The notes under the pieces are model-generated. The model did no database searches and had not been told where the DNA came from. It saw nothing but the letters and a program-made list of their open reading frames with translations. A stretch of 64,000 nucleotides of DNA. Source: Flavobacterium macacae. Lineage in GTDB: Bacteria > Bacteroidota > Bacteroidia > Flavobacteriales > Flavobacteriaceae. Position numbers and translations under genes: made by a program. The stretch covers positions 10,244 to 74,243 of the forward strand of contig NZ_RQVR01000014.1 in the NCBI RefSeq assembly GCF_003865365.1. The letters run 5' to 3'. Shown piece by piece: positions 24,512 to 33,530 of the stretch (position 1 is the stretch's first letter; each line of letters begins with the position of its first letter).

Positions 24512-25669
24512 CTACTCCACCCACGATTTATAATACTGGCCATCATCTAATCCCATTGCTTCTTCAGTCACCATCAAAGGTCGGAATGTATCTACCATTA
24601 CTGCCAATTCTAGCGTTTCAGTATGGCCGATGCTTCTTTCCATCGCGCCTGGTGCCGGACCGTGCGGAATTCCTTTTGGATGCAGCGTAATATGTCCTTG
24701 CTCGATATTGTTTCTGGACATAAAATCGCCATCAACATAATACAAAACCTCATCGCTATCAATATTGCTATGATTATAAGGAGCCGGAATTGATTTTGGA
24801 TGGTAATCATAAAGTCTCGGAACAAAGGAACATACTACAAAAGTCGATGTTTCAAAGGTCTGATGAATTGGCGGCGGCAAATGCACGCGGCCTGTTATAG
24901 GCTCAAAGTTGTGTATGCTGAAAGCGTAAGGAAAGTTATAACCGTCCCAACCCACAACGTCAAAAGGATGTGTGGCATACACCACTTCATGTAACATTCC
25001 TTCTTTTTTAATTTTGATAAGAAAATCGCCTTTTTCATCAAAAGTTTCCAATTCAGTTGGCAATTTAAAATCGCGCTCGCAAAAAGGAGAATGCTCTAAA
25101 TGCTGGCCAGATTCATTTTTATACCTTTTGGGAGTATAAAACGGAGCGAAAGATTCTACATAAAACAAACGGTTTTCTTCAGTATCAAAATCAATTTGAT
25201 AAATAATCCCTCTTGGAACGATAAGATAATCGCCATATTCAAACGGAATATTTCCCATCATCGTGCGAAGCGTTCCCGTTCCTTTGTGGATGAAAATCAT
25301 TTCATCGGCATCGGCATTTTTATAAAAATAATCACGTAATGATTTTTTTGGAGCTGCCAATCCAATCGTACAGTCTTTATTGACCAACATTGGTTTTCTG
25401 CTTTCTAAAAAATCATCAGCGGACTTCAATTCAAAACCTTTTAGCAAAAGCGATTTGATGTTTTTTCCAATCGCAATTTTTGGCTCAACATTATGAGAAG
25501 CTAAAATTTCTTTGACCTGTGTAGGTCGGTGAACGTGATATAACAATGAAGAATGTCCGTGAAAACCTTCTGTTCCAAAAAGCTGTTCGTAGTACAAACC
25601 GCCGTCAGGCTTTTCAAACTGCGTATGTCTTTTTTGGGGGAATTCTCCTAATTTATGATATAGTGGCAT
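24512..25669 (-). CDS. hmgA: Homogentisate 1,2-dioxygenase
   Basis: 385 residues, the shorter type of Bacteroidota. A cupin-like iron enzyme that cleaves homogentisate to maleylacetoacetate. Features: YHKLGEFPQKRHTQF at the start, FIHKGTGTLRTMMG and DYLIVPRGIIYQI in the first barrel, GWDGYNFPYAFSIHNFEP, then IPHGPAPGAMERSIG and TETLELAVMVDTFRP at the end. It lies 132 bases upstream of hppD on the same strand. An AT-rich inverted repeat element lies upstream of it. Confidence 0.95.
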   Translation of the reverse strand: MPLYHKLGEFPQKRHTQFEKPDGGLYYEQLFGTEGFHGHSSLLYHVHRPTQVKEILASHNVEPKIAIGKNIKSLLLKGFELKSADDFLESRKPMLVNKDCTIGLAAPKKSLRDYFYKNADADEMIFIHKGTGTLRTMMGNIPFEYGDYLIVPRGIIYQIDFDTEENRLFYVESFAPFYTPKRYKNESGQHLEHSPFCERDFKLPTELETFDEKGDFLIKIKKEGMLHEVVYATHPFDVVGWDGYNFPYAFSIHNFEPITGRVHLPPPIHQTFETSTFVVCSFVPRLYDYHPKSIPAPYNHSNIDSDEVLYYVDGDFMSRNNIEQGHITLHPKGIPHGPAPGAMERSIGHTETLELAVMVDTFRPLMVTEEAMGLDDGQYYKSWVE

Positions 25670-25673
25670 AACT

Positions 25674-25766
25674 TTTTAATTAGATAATTTTGAAAATTAG
25701 ATAATTAGAAAATGGATATTCGCAGTAGGATAATTAGCTCATTTTCTAATTGACTAATTATCTAAC
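25674..25766. repeat. AT-rich inverted/tandem repeat element
   Basis: TTAGATAATT-type units occur in tandem at 25681-25709. The 12-base arm AATTAGAAAATG (25703-25714) pairs perfectly with CATTTTCTAATT (25740-25751), and an outer arm TTAGATAATTAG (25697-25708) pairs with CTAATTATCTAA (25755-25766). Units of this kind look like the short intergenic repeats scattered in flavobacterial genomes. It lies between hmgA and the permease gene, which are both on the minus strand. Confidence 0.65.
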
Positions 25767-25903
25767 TGAAATCATTCTGGGTTTCTTTTAATGAGAAACT
25801 TTAAGTGCGCTAATAAACCGATCCAGCTTGCATTCATAGTCACAAATATCGTAAAAATTAATTTTTTTAGAGGTATTATTATAAAATATTTATTTTAAAA
25901 CAG

Positions 25904-25943
25904 AAAAGGCGCTGACAATTTTAATTATCAGCGCCTTTTTATT
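25904..25943 (-). terminator. Rho-independent terminator of the amino-acid permease
   Basis: Strong stem AAAAGGCGCTGA / TCAGCGCCTTTT with a short A/T loop, giving a T run on the minus strand, 14 bases after the stop codon at 25957. Confidence 0.9.
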
Positions 25944-25956
25944 ATTTTATAAAAAT

Positions 25957-27402
25957 TTATTCGGTCTTATTTAGTTTGGACCTGCTTTTACCATAAGCAA
26001 AGTATATTAAAACCCCTAATCCCATCCAACCTAATAATCGCAACCAACTTTCAGAAGGAAGTGAATACATCAGATACAAACAAACTACTATCCCGGCGAT
26101 TGGCACAAACGGAACCAAAGGAACACGGAACGATCTTGGAGCATCTGGCATTTTTTTACGCATGATTAAAATTCCAAGACAAACCAAAGCAAAGGCAAAT
26201 AAAGTTCCGATACTTACCATGTGTCCAAGATCTTTTATTGGAACAAAACCAGCAAAAATACTCACGAAAAACATAAAAAAGATATTTGTTTTCCAAGGCG
26301 TACGGAATTTACTATGAATATCTCCGAAAAACCTTGGCAAAAGACCGTCTTTACTCATCGAGTAAAACACACGGCTCTGCCCCATTAACATCACTAAAAT
26401 TACAGATGTATAACCTGCCAAAATAGCAACAATTAAACCCATTTGTAAAAAAGAATATCCCGTTACTGCAAAAGCAGTTGCCGCTGGCGACGCATCACCT
26501 TTGAATGCTGTGTAAGGAACAAGACCCGTCATTACATAGGAAAACAGTACATATAAAACAGTACAAACCAATAACGAACCTAGTATTCCGACAGGCATCC
26601 CTTTTTGGGGATCTTTTGCTTCTTGCGCCGCGGTTGAAACAGCATCAAAACCAATAAAGGCAAAGAAAACCAAACCTGCTCCAGCAGCAATACCTGACAT
26701 TCCTCCGAACTCACCTACTTTTTCACCTGTTACTGGATCAATATGTGCGGGAACAAATTCAGGAATATAAGGGACATGAAAATCTGGGTTGATATGCTGC
26801 CATCCTAAAATAATAAAAACCACCACAACTATCACTTTTACCACAACTAAAATGTTGTTGACAAAAGCCGATTCTTTCGTACCGCGAATTAACAAAAGTG
26901 ATAAAATACAAACGATAAAAATAGCCGGTAAGTTGATTATGCCACCTTCTGCAGGAGCATTTGTAAATTCAGGCGGAAGCATGATTCCAAAATGTGCAAA
27001 TAATTTATTGAGATACGCTCCCCAGCTTACACCAACAGTTGCAGCACCCAAAGCATATTCTAAAACGAGATCCCAACCAATAATCCATGCAATAAATTCT
27101 CCCATGGTGGCATAAGAATAAGTATAAGCACTGCCTGCTACTGGAATCATGGATGCAAATTCAGCATAACACAATCCGGCAAAGGCACAACCAACGGCTG
27201 CTAAAACAAATGATAAAGTTACGGCTGGCCCAGCATGATCTGCCGCTGCGATTCCGGTTAATGAAAATAATCCTGCTCCGATGATAGCTCCGATTCCCAT
27301 TGCTACTAAGGCTCTAGAAGACAGGGTTCTTTTCAACCCTTTTTCATCTTCAGACGCTTCGCTCATTAGGATAGCTAATGATTTTCTTCTCCAAATAGAC
27401 AT
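25957..27402 (-). CDS. APC-family amino-acid permease (cationic amino-acid transporter type)
   Basis: 481 residues with about 12-13 membrane segments. The APC signature GIGAIIGAGLFSLTG is in TM1, with FFAFIGFDAVSTAAQEAKDPQK in the TM6-7 region, a motif of the CAT/YfnA group. It imports amino acids; the exact substrate is not readable. The neighbouring tyrosine- and tryptophan-breakdown genes make an aromatic or branched substrate possible, but that is inference. It has its own promoter (TATATTTG, 27433-27440) and terminator. Confidence 0.93.
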   Translation of the reverse strand: MSIWRRKSLAILMSEASEDEKGLKRTLSSRALVAMGIGAIIGAGLFSLTGIAAADHAGPAVTLSFVLAAVGCAFAGLCYAEFASMIPVAGSAYTYSYATMGEFIAWIIGWDLVLEYALGAATVGVSWGAYLNKLFAHFGIMLPPEFTNAPAEGGIINLPAIFIVCILSLLLIRGTKESAFVNNILVVVKVIVVVVFIILGWQHINPDFHVPYIPEFVPAHIDPVTGEKVGEFGGMSGIAAGAGLVFFAFIGFDAVSTAAQEAKDPQKGMPVGILGSLLVCTVLYVLFSYVMTGLVPYTAFKGDASPAATAFAVTGYSFLQMGLIVAILAGYTSVILVMLMGQSRVFYSMSKDGLLPRFFGDIHSKFRTPWKTNIFFMFFVSIFAGFVPIKDLGHMVSIGTLFAFALVCLGILIMRKKMPDAPRSFRVPLVPFVPIAGIVVCLYLMYSLPSESWLRLLGWMGLGVLIYFAYGKSRSKLNKTE

Positions 27403-27432
27403 AAATTTGCTTCTTTAATAGTTTTATGAAGC

Positions 27433-27440
27433 CAAATATA
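27433..27440 (-). promoter_or_regulatory. -7 promoter element of the permease
   Basis: Minus strand TATATTTG, matching TAnnTTTG, 30 bases before the ATG at 27402. Confidence 0.55.
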
Positions 27441-27497
27441 GTTTTTTTACAGAATAATTAACAGAAAAAATTCATGTTTAATATTTTCGCAGGAAAA

Positions 27498-29711
27498 TTA
27501 AAACCAGAAACCGAGACTGAACCACGTATAATGATTTCCTGTTTCTGGTGACCAAGAATGCTTTAATTCCACAGGGCCTATAATTGTTTCCAGTCCATAG
27601 CCTAAAGCATAACCTGAATATTGTGGCTGTTCAATCCATGCGTCAGAATCAAACAATTTGTAGCCGACGTTTGCGTAATTCGCAGTGAAGTTTACATGAT
27701 TTTTGCGAAAAATCTCATAATTTAGATTTATGGCTCCTTTGATATAGCTGTTTCCGGATAAACTGACAAAGTCATAACCATAAAAATGCCTAAAATTATT
27801 GACCATATTATAGCCATAACCCCCTAATATAAAATCAAAAAACGGAACAGTTTGTTCACCAATGGTAAATCCTGCTTCTGACTGAACCATGACGGTAAGG
27901 TGGTTAAAAAAAGTTGTAGCATACGCCAATTCGCCTTTTAAGATAGAAAATCGTTCAAAATCCCTGCTGTAATCTGAGGAATATAAAAACGATTGAAAAT
28001 CCCCAGTAAATAAAATCCCTTCTCGCGGAAAGTACTTTTTGTCAAACGAATCATATTTGGCATAAGCCACACCACTCACATAATCACTATTTTCTAAGAT
28101 TGGATTTGTATTTGTGCTTTCCAGAGTCTTTGTTTTTATACGCAGGTGCTTGTATTCTGCACCAACACCAATCAAAAATTTCTGGGCAAAAATGGTTTGA
28201 AAATAAACCTGGTTTGAAAAATCACTATAATCGATATTGATTGAATTTAATCCGAAAAGATCTAAAAACTCACCGTCATTAAAATCGGTCAATATATTTT
28301 TATTAAAACTATTAAACCTGGATTTCACGCCAAAACTCCATCTAAAACCGTTGTCAAGATAGTAGTCTAAGTAATATCTAAAATTATCGCCCAAACCAAC
28401 ATCCAGCGAAATTACGTCATTTTTAAAGAACATTTTCTTCTGGGTGGCATTCAGCAACACCGCGCTTTTGTAAAGCCCGTCATAATGAAGCCCAAATTTA
28501 AGATACGTCTTTACGCGGTTCTCAATCAAATCTATGTCTAAAATATCATCGCCATTTTCTGCTTTTTCAAAAGAATAACCGATGGAACTAAAGTTTTGGG
28601 TAGCACTCAAAGTATTAATTCCTTTATCTAAATCTTCGTAACTGATTTTTGTCCCCGCTTTAAAACCTAATTTTCCAACCACATAAGAACGGGTATAGTT
28701 TTCCAATTGGGGCGTTCGGATTCCGGTAATAGTTATCGAATCTTTTTTTATTTTTAAAGTAGCCCTTTCTGATTTTTTATAATCTTTGGAAAGCACTTTT
28801 AACTGTTCTATCGCTTGTTGCGCCGCCTCTTCACCTCTTTTTATAATTTCAGTACCTTGGTCAAATGAAACTACATTAAATCCATCAATATCTGGCTTGA
28901 TATAAATGTCTGTATTTTTAATGTTTTCAGGCATCTTTTTGATCATCTGCATGTTGGTAATCTGCACCAAAATTCGAGTCGCATCATTCAGCGCTTTCCG
29001 ATCTTTGAAACCGTCTTGAACATCAACACCAATGATGATATCAGCACCCATCTTTTTAACTTCTTCAATCGGATAATTGTTCACAACGCCTCCATCAATC
29101 AGCAATTTGCCATCAATTTCAACGGGCATATACAATGAGGGAAACGCCGCGCTTGCAATAATCGCCTGTGGCAAAGATCCTTTATTAAGCAAAACTTGAT
29201 CACCGGTTTCAATATCGGTCGCAATGCACAAAAACGGAATGGGAAGTTTGTTAAAATCACGAATGTGGCGCACATCATGCGTCAACTTGCTGATCAAATT
29301 AAAGTTGTAAAGTCCTTTTGAAAGCGCTCTGGGAATACCAATCCGCAATTTTCTGAAAGGCAAAGCCAAAGCATACACCTCGTCGTTTCTTTTTTCGTAG
29401 AAATTCTTTGTAGATCTTGGAACAAAATCCTGAATCAAAGCGTCATAATCGGTGGTTTTGAAGATTGAATCAATTTGGCTGGAACTATATCCCACTGAAT
29501 AAAGTCCGCCGATAATCGCACCCATACTGGTGCCTCCGATATATGAAATTTCAATTCCTTGCTCTTCTAAAACTTTTAAAACGCCAATATGCGCCAACCC
29601 TTTTGCTCCGCCACCACTCAAAACCAAGCCGATTTTAGGCTTTTTCTGCTCTTGCGAAAATGCAACCGATATTGAGAATACCAGAAGAAATAAGAGCATC
29701 AGTTTTTTCAT
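27498..29711 (-). CDS. Patatin-like phospholipase with Omp85-type barrel
   Basis: 737 residues. Signal peptide (about 1-19), then a patatin domain (about 26-220) with the oxyanion loop GGGAKG, nucleophile S62 in GTSMG, and catalytic D206 in LLIDGGVVNNYP. A POTRA-like stretch (about 310-380) follows, and the C-terminal half is a surface-antigen/BamA-type 16-strand barrel ending in YTWFSLGFWF. This is the PlpD-like (type V-D) plan: the enzyme sits at, or is passed across, the outer membrane. It probably cleaves phospholipid acyl chains. It lies 9 bases after uvrC on the same strand. Confidence 0.93.
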   Translation of the reverse strand: MKKLMLLFLLVFSISVAFSQEQKKPKIGLVLSGGGAKGLAHIGVLKVLEEQGIEISYIGGTSMGAIIGGLYSVGYSSSQIDSIFKTTDYDALIQDFVPRSTKNFYEKRNDEVYALALPFRKLRIGIPRALSKGLYNFNLISKLTHDVRHIRDFNKLPIPFLCIATDIETGDQVLLNKGSLPQAIIASAAFPSLYMPVEIDGKLLIDGGVVNNYPIEEVKKMGADIIIGVDVQDGFKDRKALNDATRILVQITNMQMIKKMPENIKNTDIYIKPDIDGFNVVSFDQGTEIIKRGEEAAQQAIEQLKVLSKDYKKSERATLKIKKDSITITGIRTPQLENYTRSYVVGKLGFKAGTKISYEDLDKGINTLSATQNFSSIGYSFEKAENGDDILDIDLIENRVKTYLKFGLHYDGLYKSAVLLNATQKKMFFKNDVISLDVGLGDNFRYYLDYYLDNGFRWSFGVKSRFNSFNKNILTDFNDGEFLDLFGLNSINIDYSDFSNQVYFQTIFAQKFLIGVGAEYKHLRIKTKTLESTNTNPILENSDYVSGVAYAKYDSFDKKYFPREGILFTGDFQSFLYSSDYSRDFERFSILKGELAYATTFFNHLTVMVQSEAGFTIGEQTVPFFDFILGGYGYNMVNNFRHFYGYDFVSLSGNSYIKGAINLNYEIFRKNHVNFTANYANVGYKLFDSDAWIEQPQYSGYALGYGLETIIGPVELKHSWSPETGNHYTWFSLGFWF

Positions 29712-29720
29712 AGGGAGAGT

Positions 29721-31514
29721 TTACTTGGTGGGATTGTAAAAGTCGGTAATTTTTTTTGCTTTTGAAACACCTATAACGTCAGAAATTTCTTTTTCTGTCG
29801 CTTGAGACAATCTTTTAACAGATTTAAAATGTTTGATTAAAGTAATCATCGTTTTTTCGCCAATGCCCGGTATGGATTCTACCGAAGTCGTCAACGCCGA
29901 TTTGCTTCTCTTGTCACGATGGTGCGTAATCCCAAAACGGTGCGCTTCATTCCTTAATTGCTGAATCACTTTCAACGTTTCAGACTTTTTGTCTAAATAA
30001 AGCGGAATCGAATCACCCGGATAAAACAATTCTTCGAGGCGTTTTGCAATACCTATAATCGCAATTTTTCCTCTTAAATTCAAATCATCCAAGCTTTTTA
30101 AAGCCGAAGACAATTGCCCTTTTCCACCGTCAATAATGATCAATTGTGGCAACGGCTGTTCTTCGTCAAGCAGTCTTTTGTATCTTCTGTAAACCACTTC
30201 TTCCATCGACGCAAAGTCATTCGGGCCTTCAACGGTTTTGATATTAAAATGTCGGTAATCTTTTTTGCTCGGTTTTCCGTCCTTAAAAACCACGCACGCT
30301 GCCACCGGATTGGTTCCTTGAATGTTCGAGTTGTCAAAACATTCAATATGTCTTGGCTCCACCGAAAGTCGCAAATCTTTTTGCATTTGCGCCATAATTC
30401 GGTTCGTATGCCGGTCTGGATCCACAATTTGCAATTGCTTTAATTGATCCATTCGATAAAATTTGGCATTGCGGAGCGACAATTCCAATAGCTGTTTTTT
30501 ATCGCCTAATTGCGGAACGGTTACTTTCACGCTTTCGCCCAAATCAAGCTCAAAGGGCACAATGATTTCCTTGGATAAAAGCTTAAATCGTTCGCGCAGT
30601 TCCACAACCGCCAATTCTAACAGTTCTTCGTCGGTTTCTTCTAACTTTTTCTTCATTTCCAAAGTATGCGAACGGATAATCGATCCGTGTGAAATCTGCA
30701 AGAAATTCACATAACCCATACTTTCATCTGATGTAATCGAAAACACATCAACGTTCGAAATACGAGGATTTACAATGGTGGAACGCGATTGGTAATTTTC
30801 TAAAACCTCAATTTTATCTTTAATTCTCTGCGCTTCTTCAAACTTCATTTCTGAAGCGAGGTTTTTCATCAGCGTTCTGAAATCCTTCAAGCTTTCCTTA
30901 AAATTTCCTTTTAAAATTTCTCGAATCGCATCAATATTATTTTGATAATCTTCTAGCGCTTGATGGCCTTCGCAAGGTCCTTTGCAATTCCCGATGTGGT
31001 ATTCCAAACACACTTTGTATTTTCCTGAATTGATATTTTCTCGAGACAGATCATAGTTGCACGTTCTTAATTGATACAATTCTTTAATCAAATCTAAAAG
31101 CGTGTGAACGGTCTTGAAACTGGTATAAGGGCCAAAATATTCTGAGCCGTCTTTGACCATATTTCTGGTCGTAAATATTCTCGAAAAAGGTTCTCTTTTA
31201 ATGCAAATCCAAGGATAGGTCTTGTCATCTTTCAGCAAGATATTATACCTTGGCTGTAATTTTTTGATCAGATTATTTTCTAAAAGCAACGCATCGGTTT
31301 CCGTAGGAACCACAATGTGTTTGATGGAAACAATCTTGCGAACCATCACGTTCGTGCGACCGCTTTCGTGCAGTTTATTGAAATACGAGGAAACCCGTTT
31401 GCGCAGGTTTTTTGCCTTCCCAACGTATAAAATCTTGTCGTCCTTATCATAATACTGATACACACCCGGATTGTCGGGCAACGTTTGGATTTGAAGTTCT
31501 AAAGGAGTTCGCAT
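29721..31514 (-). CDS. uvrC: Excinuclease ABC subunit C
   Basis: 597 residues, usual length. It makes the two incisions in nucleotide excision repair together with UvrA and UvrB. Domains: GIY-YIG nuclease (NPGVYQYYDKDDKILYVGKA, about 13-95), a Cys-bearing region with CLEYHIGNCKGPCEGH near 168, a UVR motif (FEEAQRIKDKIEVLE, about 215), the RNase-H-like C-domain (IECFDNSNIQGT near 385), and a final HhH pair (VESIPGIGEKTMITLIKHFK). A TAACTTTG promoter element ends 5 bases before the ATG, so the message may be leaderless. Confidence 0.97.
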   Translation of the reverse strand: MRTPLELQIQTLPDNPGVYQYYDKDDKILYVGKAKNLRKRVSSYFNKLHESGRTNVMVRKIVSIKHIVVPTETDALLLENNLIKKLQPRYNILLKDDKTYPWICIKREPFSRIFTTRNMVKDGSEYFGPYTSFKTVHTLLDLIKELYQLRTCNYDLSRENINSGKYKVCLEYHIGNCKGPCEGHQALEDYQNNIDAIREILKGNFKESLKDFRTLMKNLASEMKFEEAQRIKDKIEVLENYQSRSTIVNPRISNVDVFSITSDESMGYVNFLQISHGSIIRSHTLEMKKKLEETDEELLELAVVELRERFKLLSKEIIVPFELDLGESVKVTVPQLGDKKQLLELSLRNAKFYRMDQLKQLQIVDPDRHTNRIMAQMQKDLRLSVEPRHIECFDNSNIQGTNPVAACVVFKDGKPSKKDYRHFNIKTVEGPNDFASMEEVVYRRYKRLLDEEQPLPQLIIIDGGKGQLSSALKSLDDLNLRGKIAIIGIAKRLEELFYPGDSIPLYLDKKSETLKVIQQLRNEAHRFGITHHRDKRSKSALTTSVESIPGIGEKTMITLIKHFKSVKRLSQATEKEISDVIGVSKAKKITDFYNPTK

Positions 31515-31518
31515 TGGA

Positions 31519-31526
31519 CAAAGTTA
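31519..31526 (-). promoter_or_regulatory. -7 promoter element of uvrC
   Basis: Minus strand TAACTTTG, matching TAnnTTTG, with its G five bases before the uvrC ATG. Confidence 0.5.
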
Positions 31527-31634
31527 CTCGCAAAAATTTCGAATTGCAAGCGATGATTTTTGAAATGTAATGGTTTTAGGAAATATTTAGCGTTGGCAAA
31601 TTTGAATTTTATACTTTTATCTTTTCTAACTCTT

Positions 31635-32618
31635 ATGGCGAAAACTACACCAAAAGACTTGACCATTTTAGGCGAAACCATTCTGCCTGGCGAAAGTCGC
31701 ACCTTAAATATGGAGATTGCAAAACTCCACACGATGACCAAATTAAAGATTCCGGTGATTGTGGAACGCTCGTTACTTGAAGGCCCGACGGTTCTGTTTT
31801 CTGCAGGTTTGCACGGCGATGAAATCAACGGTGTGGAAATTGTCCGCCAATTAATCGTCCAGAAAATCAACAAGCCAAAAATCGGCACGATCATCTGCAT
31901 TCCCACCATAAATGTCTTCGGATTTTTAAATCAAAAAAGAGAATTTCCGGACGGAAGAGATATGAACCGCATTTTCCCCGGAAGCAAAAATGGTTCTTTG
32001 GCCAGCCGTTTTGCCTATTATTTATTAAAAGAAATTATTCCGAATGTGGATTATTGCATTGATTTTCACGCCGGCGGTGCTTGCCGATTTAATGCACCGC
32101 AAATTCGCTTGGTTCCGAATAATCCCGAATTGAAAAAATTATCAGATGTTTTTCACGCTCCGTTTGCTTTGTACGCCAAAAACATTCCGGGTTCGTTTCG
32201 AAATTCCTGCGATAAATTAGGCATAAAAATGTTGCTTTTTGAAGGAGGAAAATCGTTAGACATCAACGAATCTATTACCAGGGAAGGCGTTGACGGAACA
32301 AAACGATTTTTAGCTTATTTCGGAATGTTATCTCCAAAAAACACCGCAGTCTCTCCGGAAAAGAAAACAATTTATATCGAAAAATCAGGTTGGGTCCGCG
32401 CCAAAAGATCAGGAATGTTCAAAGGGTTTATCACCATCGGAAGTTATGTGCAAAAAGGCGAAGTGTTGGCCATTGTTTCTGATCCGTATGGAAAAGTGGA
32501 AGTCAAAATCAAAGCGCCCAATGCCGGTTTTGTGATCAATGTAAACGACGCTCCGATTGTATACCAAGGCGATGCGATTTTTCACATTTCAAATGGTTTG
32601 GAATATGGGGAAGTCTAA
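31635..32618 (+). CDS. Succinylglutamate desuccinylase/aspartoacylase-family protein
   Basis: About 327 residues from the ATG at 31635 (MAKTTPKDLTIL); a longer frame at 31560 adds an unlikely leader. A zinc-dependent carboxypeptidase-like fold, with metal-site motifs LHGDEINGVEIVRQL and YCIDFHAGG, and a C-terminal barrel (SGMFKGFITIGSYVQKGEVL). Members remove acyl groups from amino acids; the substrate here is not known. It is divergent from uvrC, sharing a 120-base promoter region, and lies 29 bases before the 5-formyl-THF cyclo-ligase gene. Confidence 0.9.
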   Translation: MAKTTPKDLTILGETILPGESRTLNMEIAKLHTMTKLKIPVIVERSLLEGPTVLFSAGLHGDEINGVEIVRQLIVQKINKPKIGTIICIPTINVFGFLNQKREFPDGRDMNRIFPGSKNGSLASRFAYYLLKEIIPNVDYCIDFHAGGACRFNAPQIRLVPNNPELKKLSDVFHAPFALYAKNIPGSFRNSCDKLGIKMLLFEGGKSLDINESITREGVDGTKRFLAYFGMLSPKNTAVSPEKKTIYIEKSGWVRAKRSGMFKGFITIGSYVQKGEVLAIVSDPYGKVEVKIKAPNAGFVINVNDAPIVYQGDAIFHISNGLEYGEV

Positions 32619-32647
32619 TTTAACAGCTATTTGCAAAGAAATTAAAA

Positions 32648-33211
32648 ATGAATAAAAAAGAATTACGTTTAAAATACAAAGCTTTAAGAGCCGAACTTTC
32701 TCAAGAAGCTATTGAAGACAAAAGCCTTGCGATAGCCAATCAAGCGGTAAAATCAGCCCTTTGGGAAAAATTGTATTACCATATTTTTCTTCCGATAACA
32801 GAACATAAAGAAGTCGATACCGAATTTTTGCTTCAGGTTTTACACGGAAAAGACAAAGAAGTTTTGGTTTCTAAATCCAACTTTGAAACTCGAAAAATGA
32901 TTCATTTTTTGATGACCGACAGCACCAAATTCAAGAAAAACGAACACAACATTCCTGAACCTGTGGACGGAATTGAAGTGCCTTCGGCAAAAATTGATGT
33001 GGTTTTTGTACCTCTTTTGGCTTTTGACAAAAAGGGAAATCGTGTGGGTTATGGCAAAGGTTTTTATGATAATTTCTTGGCTGAATGCAAACCCGAAGTC
33101 CTAAAAATCGGATTGTCTTTTTTTGAAGCCGAAGAAGAAATCAGCGACGTTTTTGAAAGCGACGTCAAATTGGATTTTTGCATTACGCCAGATAAAGTGT
33201 ATGCTTTCTAA
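32648..33211 (+). CDS. 5-formyltetrahydrofolate cyclo-ligase
   Basis: 187 residues, usual length. An ATP-dependent enzyme returning 5-formyl-THF to 5,10-methenyl-THF in folate metabolism. Motifs: the basic N-terminal helix KKELRLKYKALRAEL, and VFVPLLAFDKKGNRVGYGKG with GFYDNFL, the signature nucleotide/folate-binding stretch. Probably co-transcribed with the upstream aspartoacylase-like gene. Its stop codon overlaps the end of the convergent gene at 33208 by 4 bases. Confidence 0.93.
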   Translation: MNKKELRLKYKALRAELSQEAIEDKSLAIANQAVKSALWEKLYYHIFLPITEHKEVDTEFLLQVLHGKDKEVLVSKSNFETRKMIHFLMTDSTKFKKNEHNIPEPVDGIEVPSAKIDVVFVPLLAFDKKGNRVGYGKGFYDNFLAECKPEVLKIGLSFFEAEEEISDVFESDVKLDFCITPDKVYAF

Positions 33212-33522
33212 GAGAATTCAGCCAAATAATAAGACATGATTAGTGTCAAAAAAACAATGGCTCCTAAAAACCATAAAACTTTGTGTAGCCATTTTTTACC
33301 GTTTGAAGTCACAAAAATAATAGACGTGATGATGAACGAAAGAAGCACTGTAAGTAGAGAAATTCCGAGAAGAAAAAGATCTCCATATCCTGAACTTTGT
33401 CCTTCTGCTACTATCAAAAACAGTATCAAATAGCAAACAAAAGCAGTAAAAACACTTGCTCCAAACAAAGATAAAAAAGTCGAAAAATTAGACAGGCAAC
33501 CTTTGTTTTGTGTTTCGCTCAT
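33208..33522 (-). CDS. Hypothetical three-helix membrane protein
   Basis: 104 residues with three hydrophobic segments (about 14-37, 45-68 and 80-99) and no recognisable motif. The gene starts 8 bases after lspA on the same strand and is probably its operon partner. It overlaps the convergent cyclo-ligase gene by 4 bases at the 3' end. I do not recognise the family. Confidence 0.7.
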   Translation of the reverse strand: MSETQNKGCLSNFSTFLSLFGASVFTAFVCYLILFLIVAEGQSSGYGDLFLLGISLLTVLLSFIITSIIFVTSNGKKWLHKVLWFLGAIVFLTLIMSYYLAEFS

Positions 33523-33530
33523 ATCCTTAC

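Noticed and set aside
31499..31909. Minus-strand frame of 136 codons
   Set aside because: Antisense to the aspartoacylase-like gene and the uvrC promoter region.
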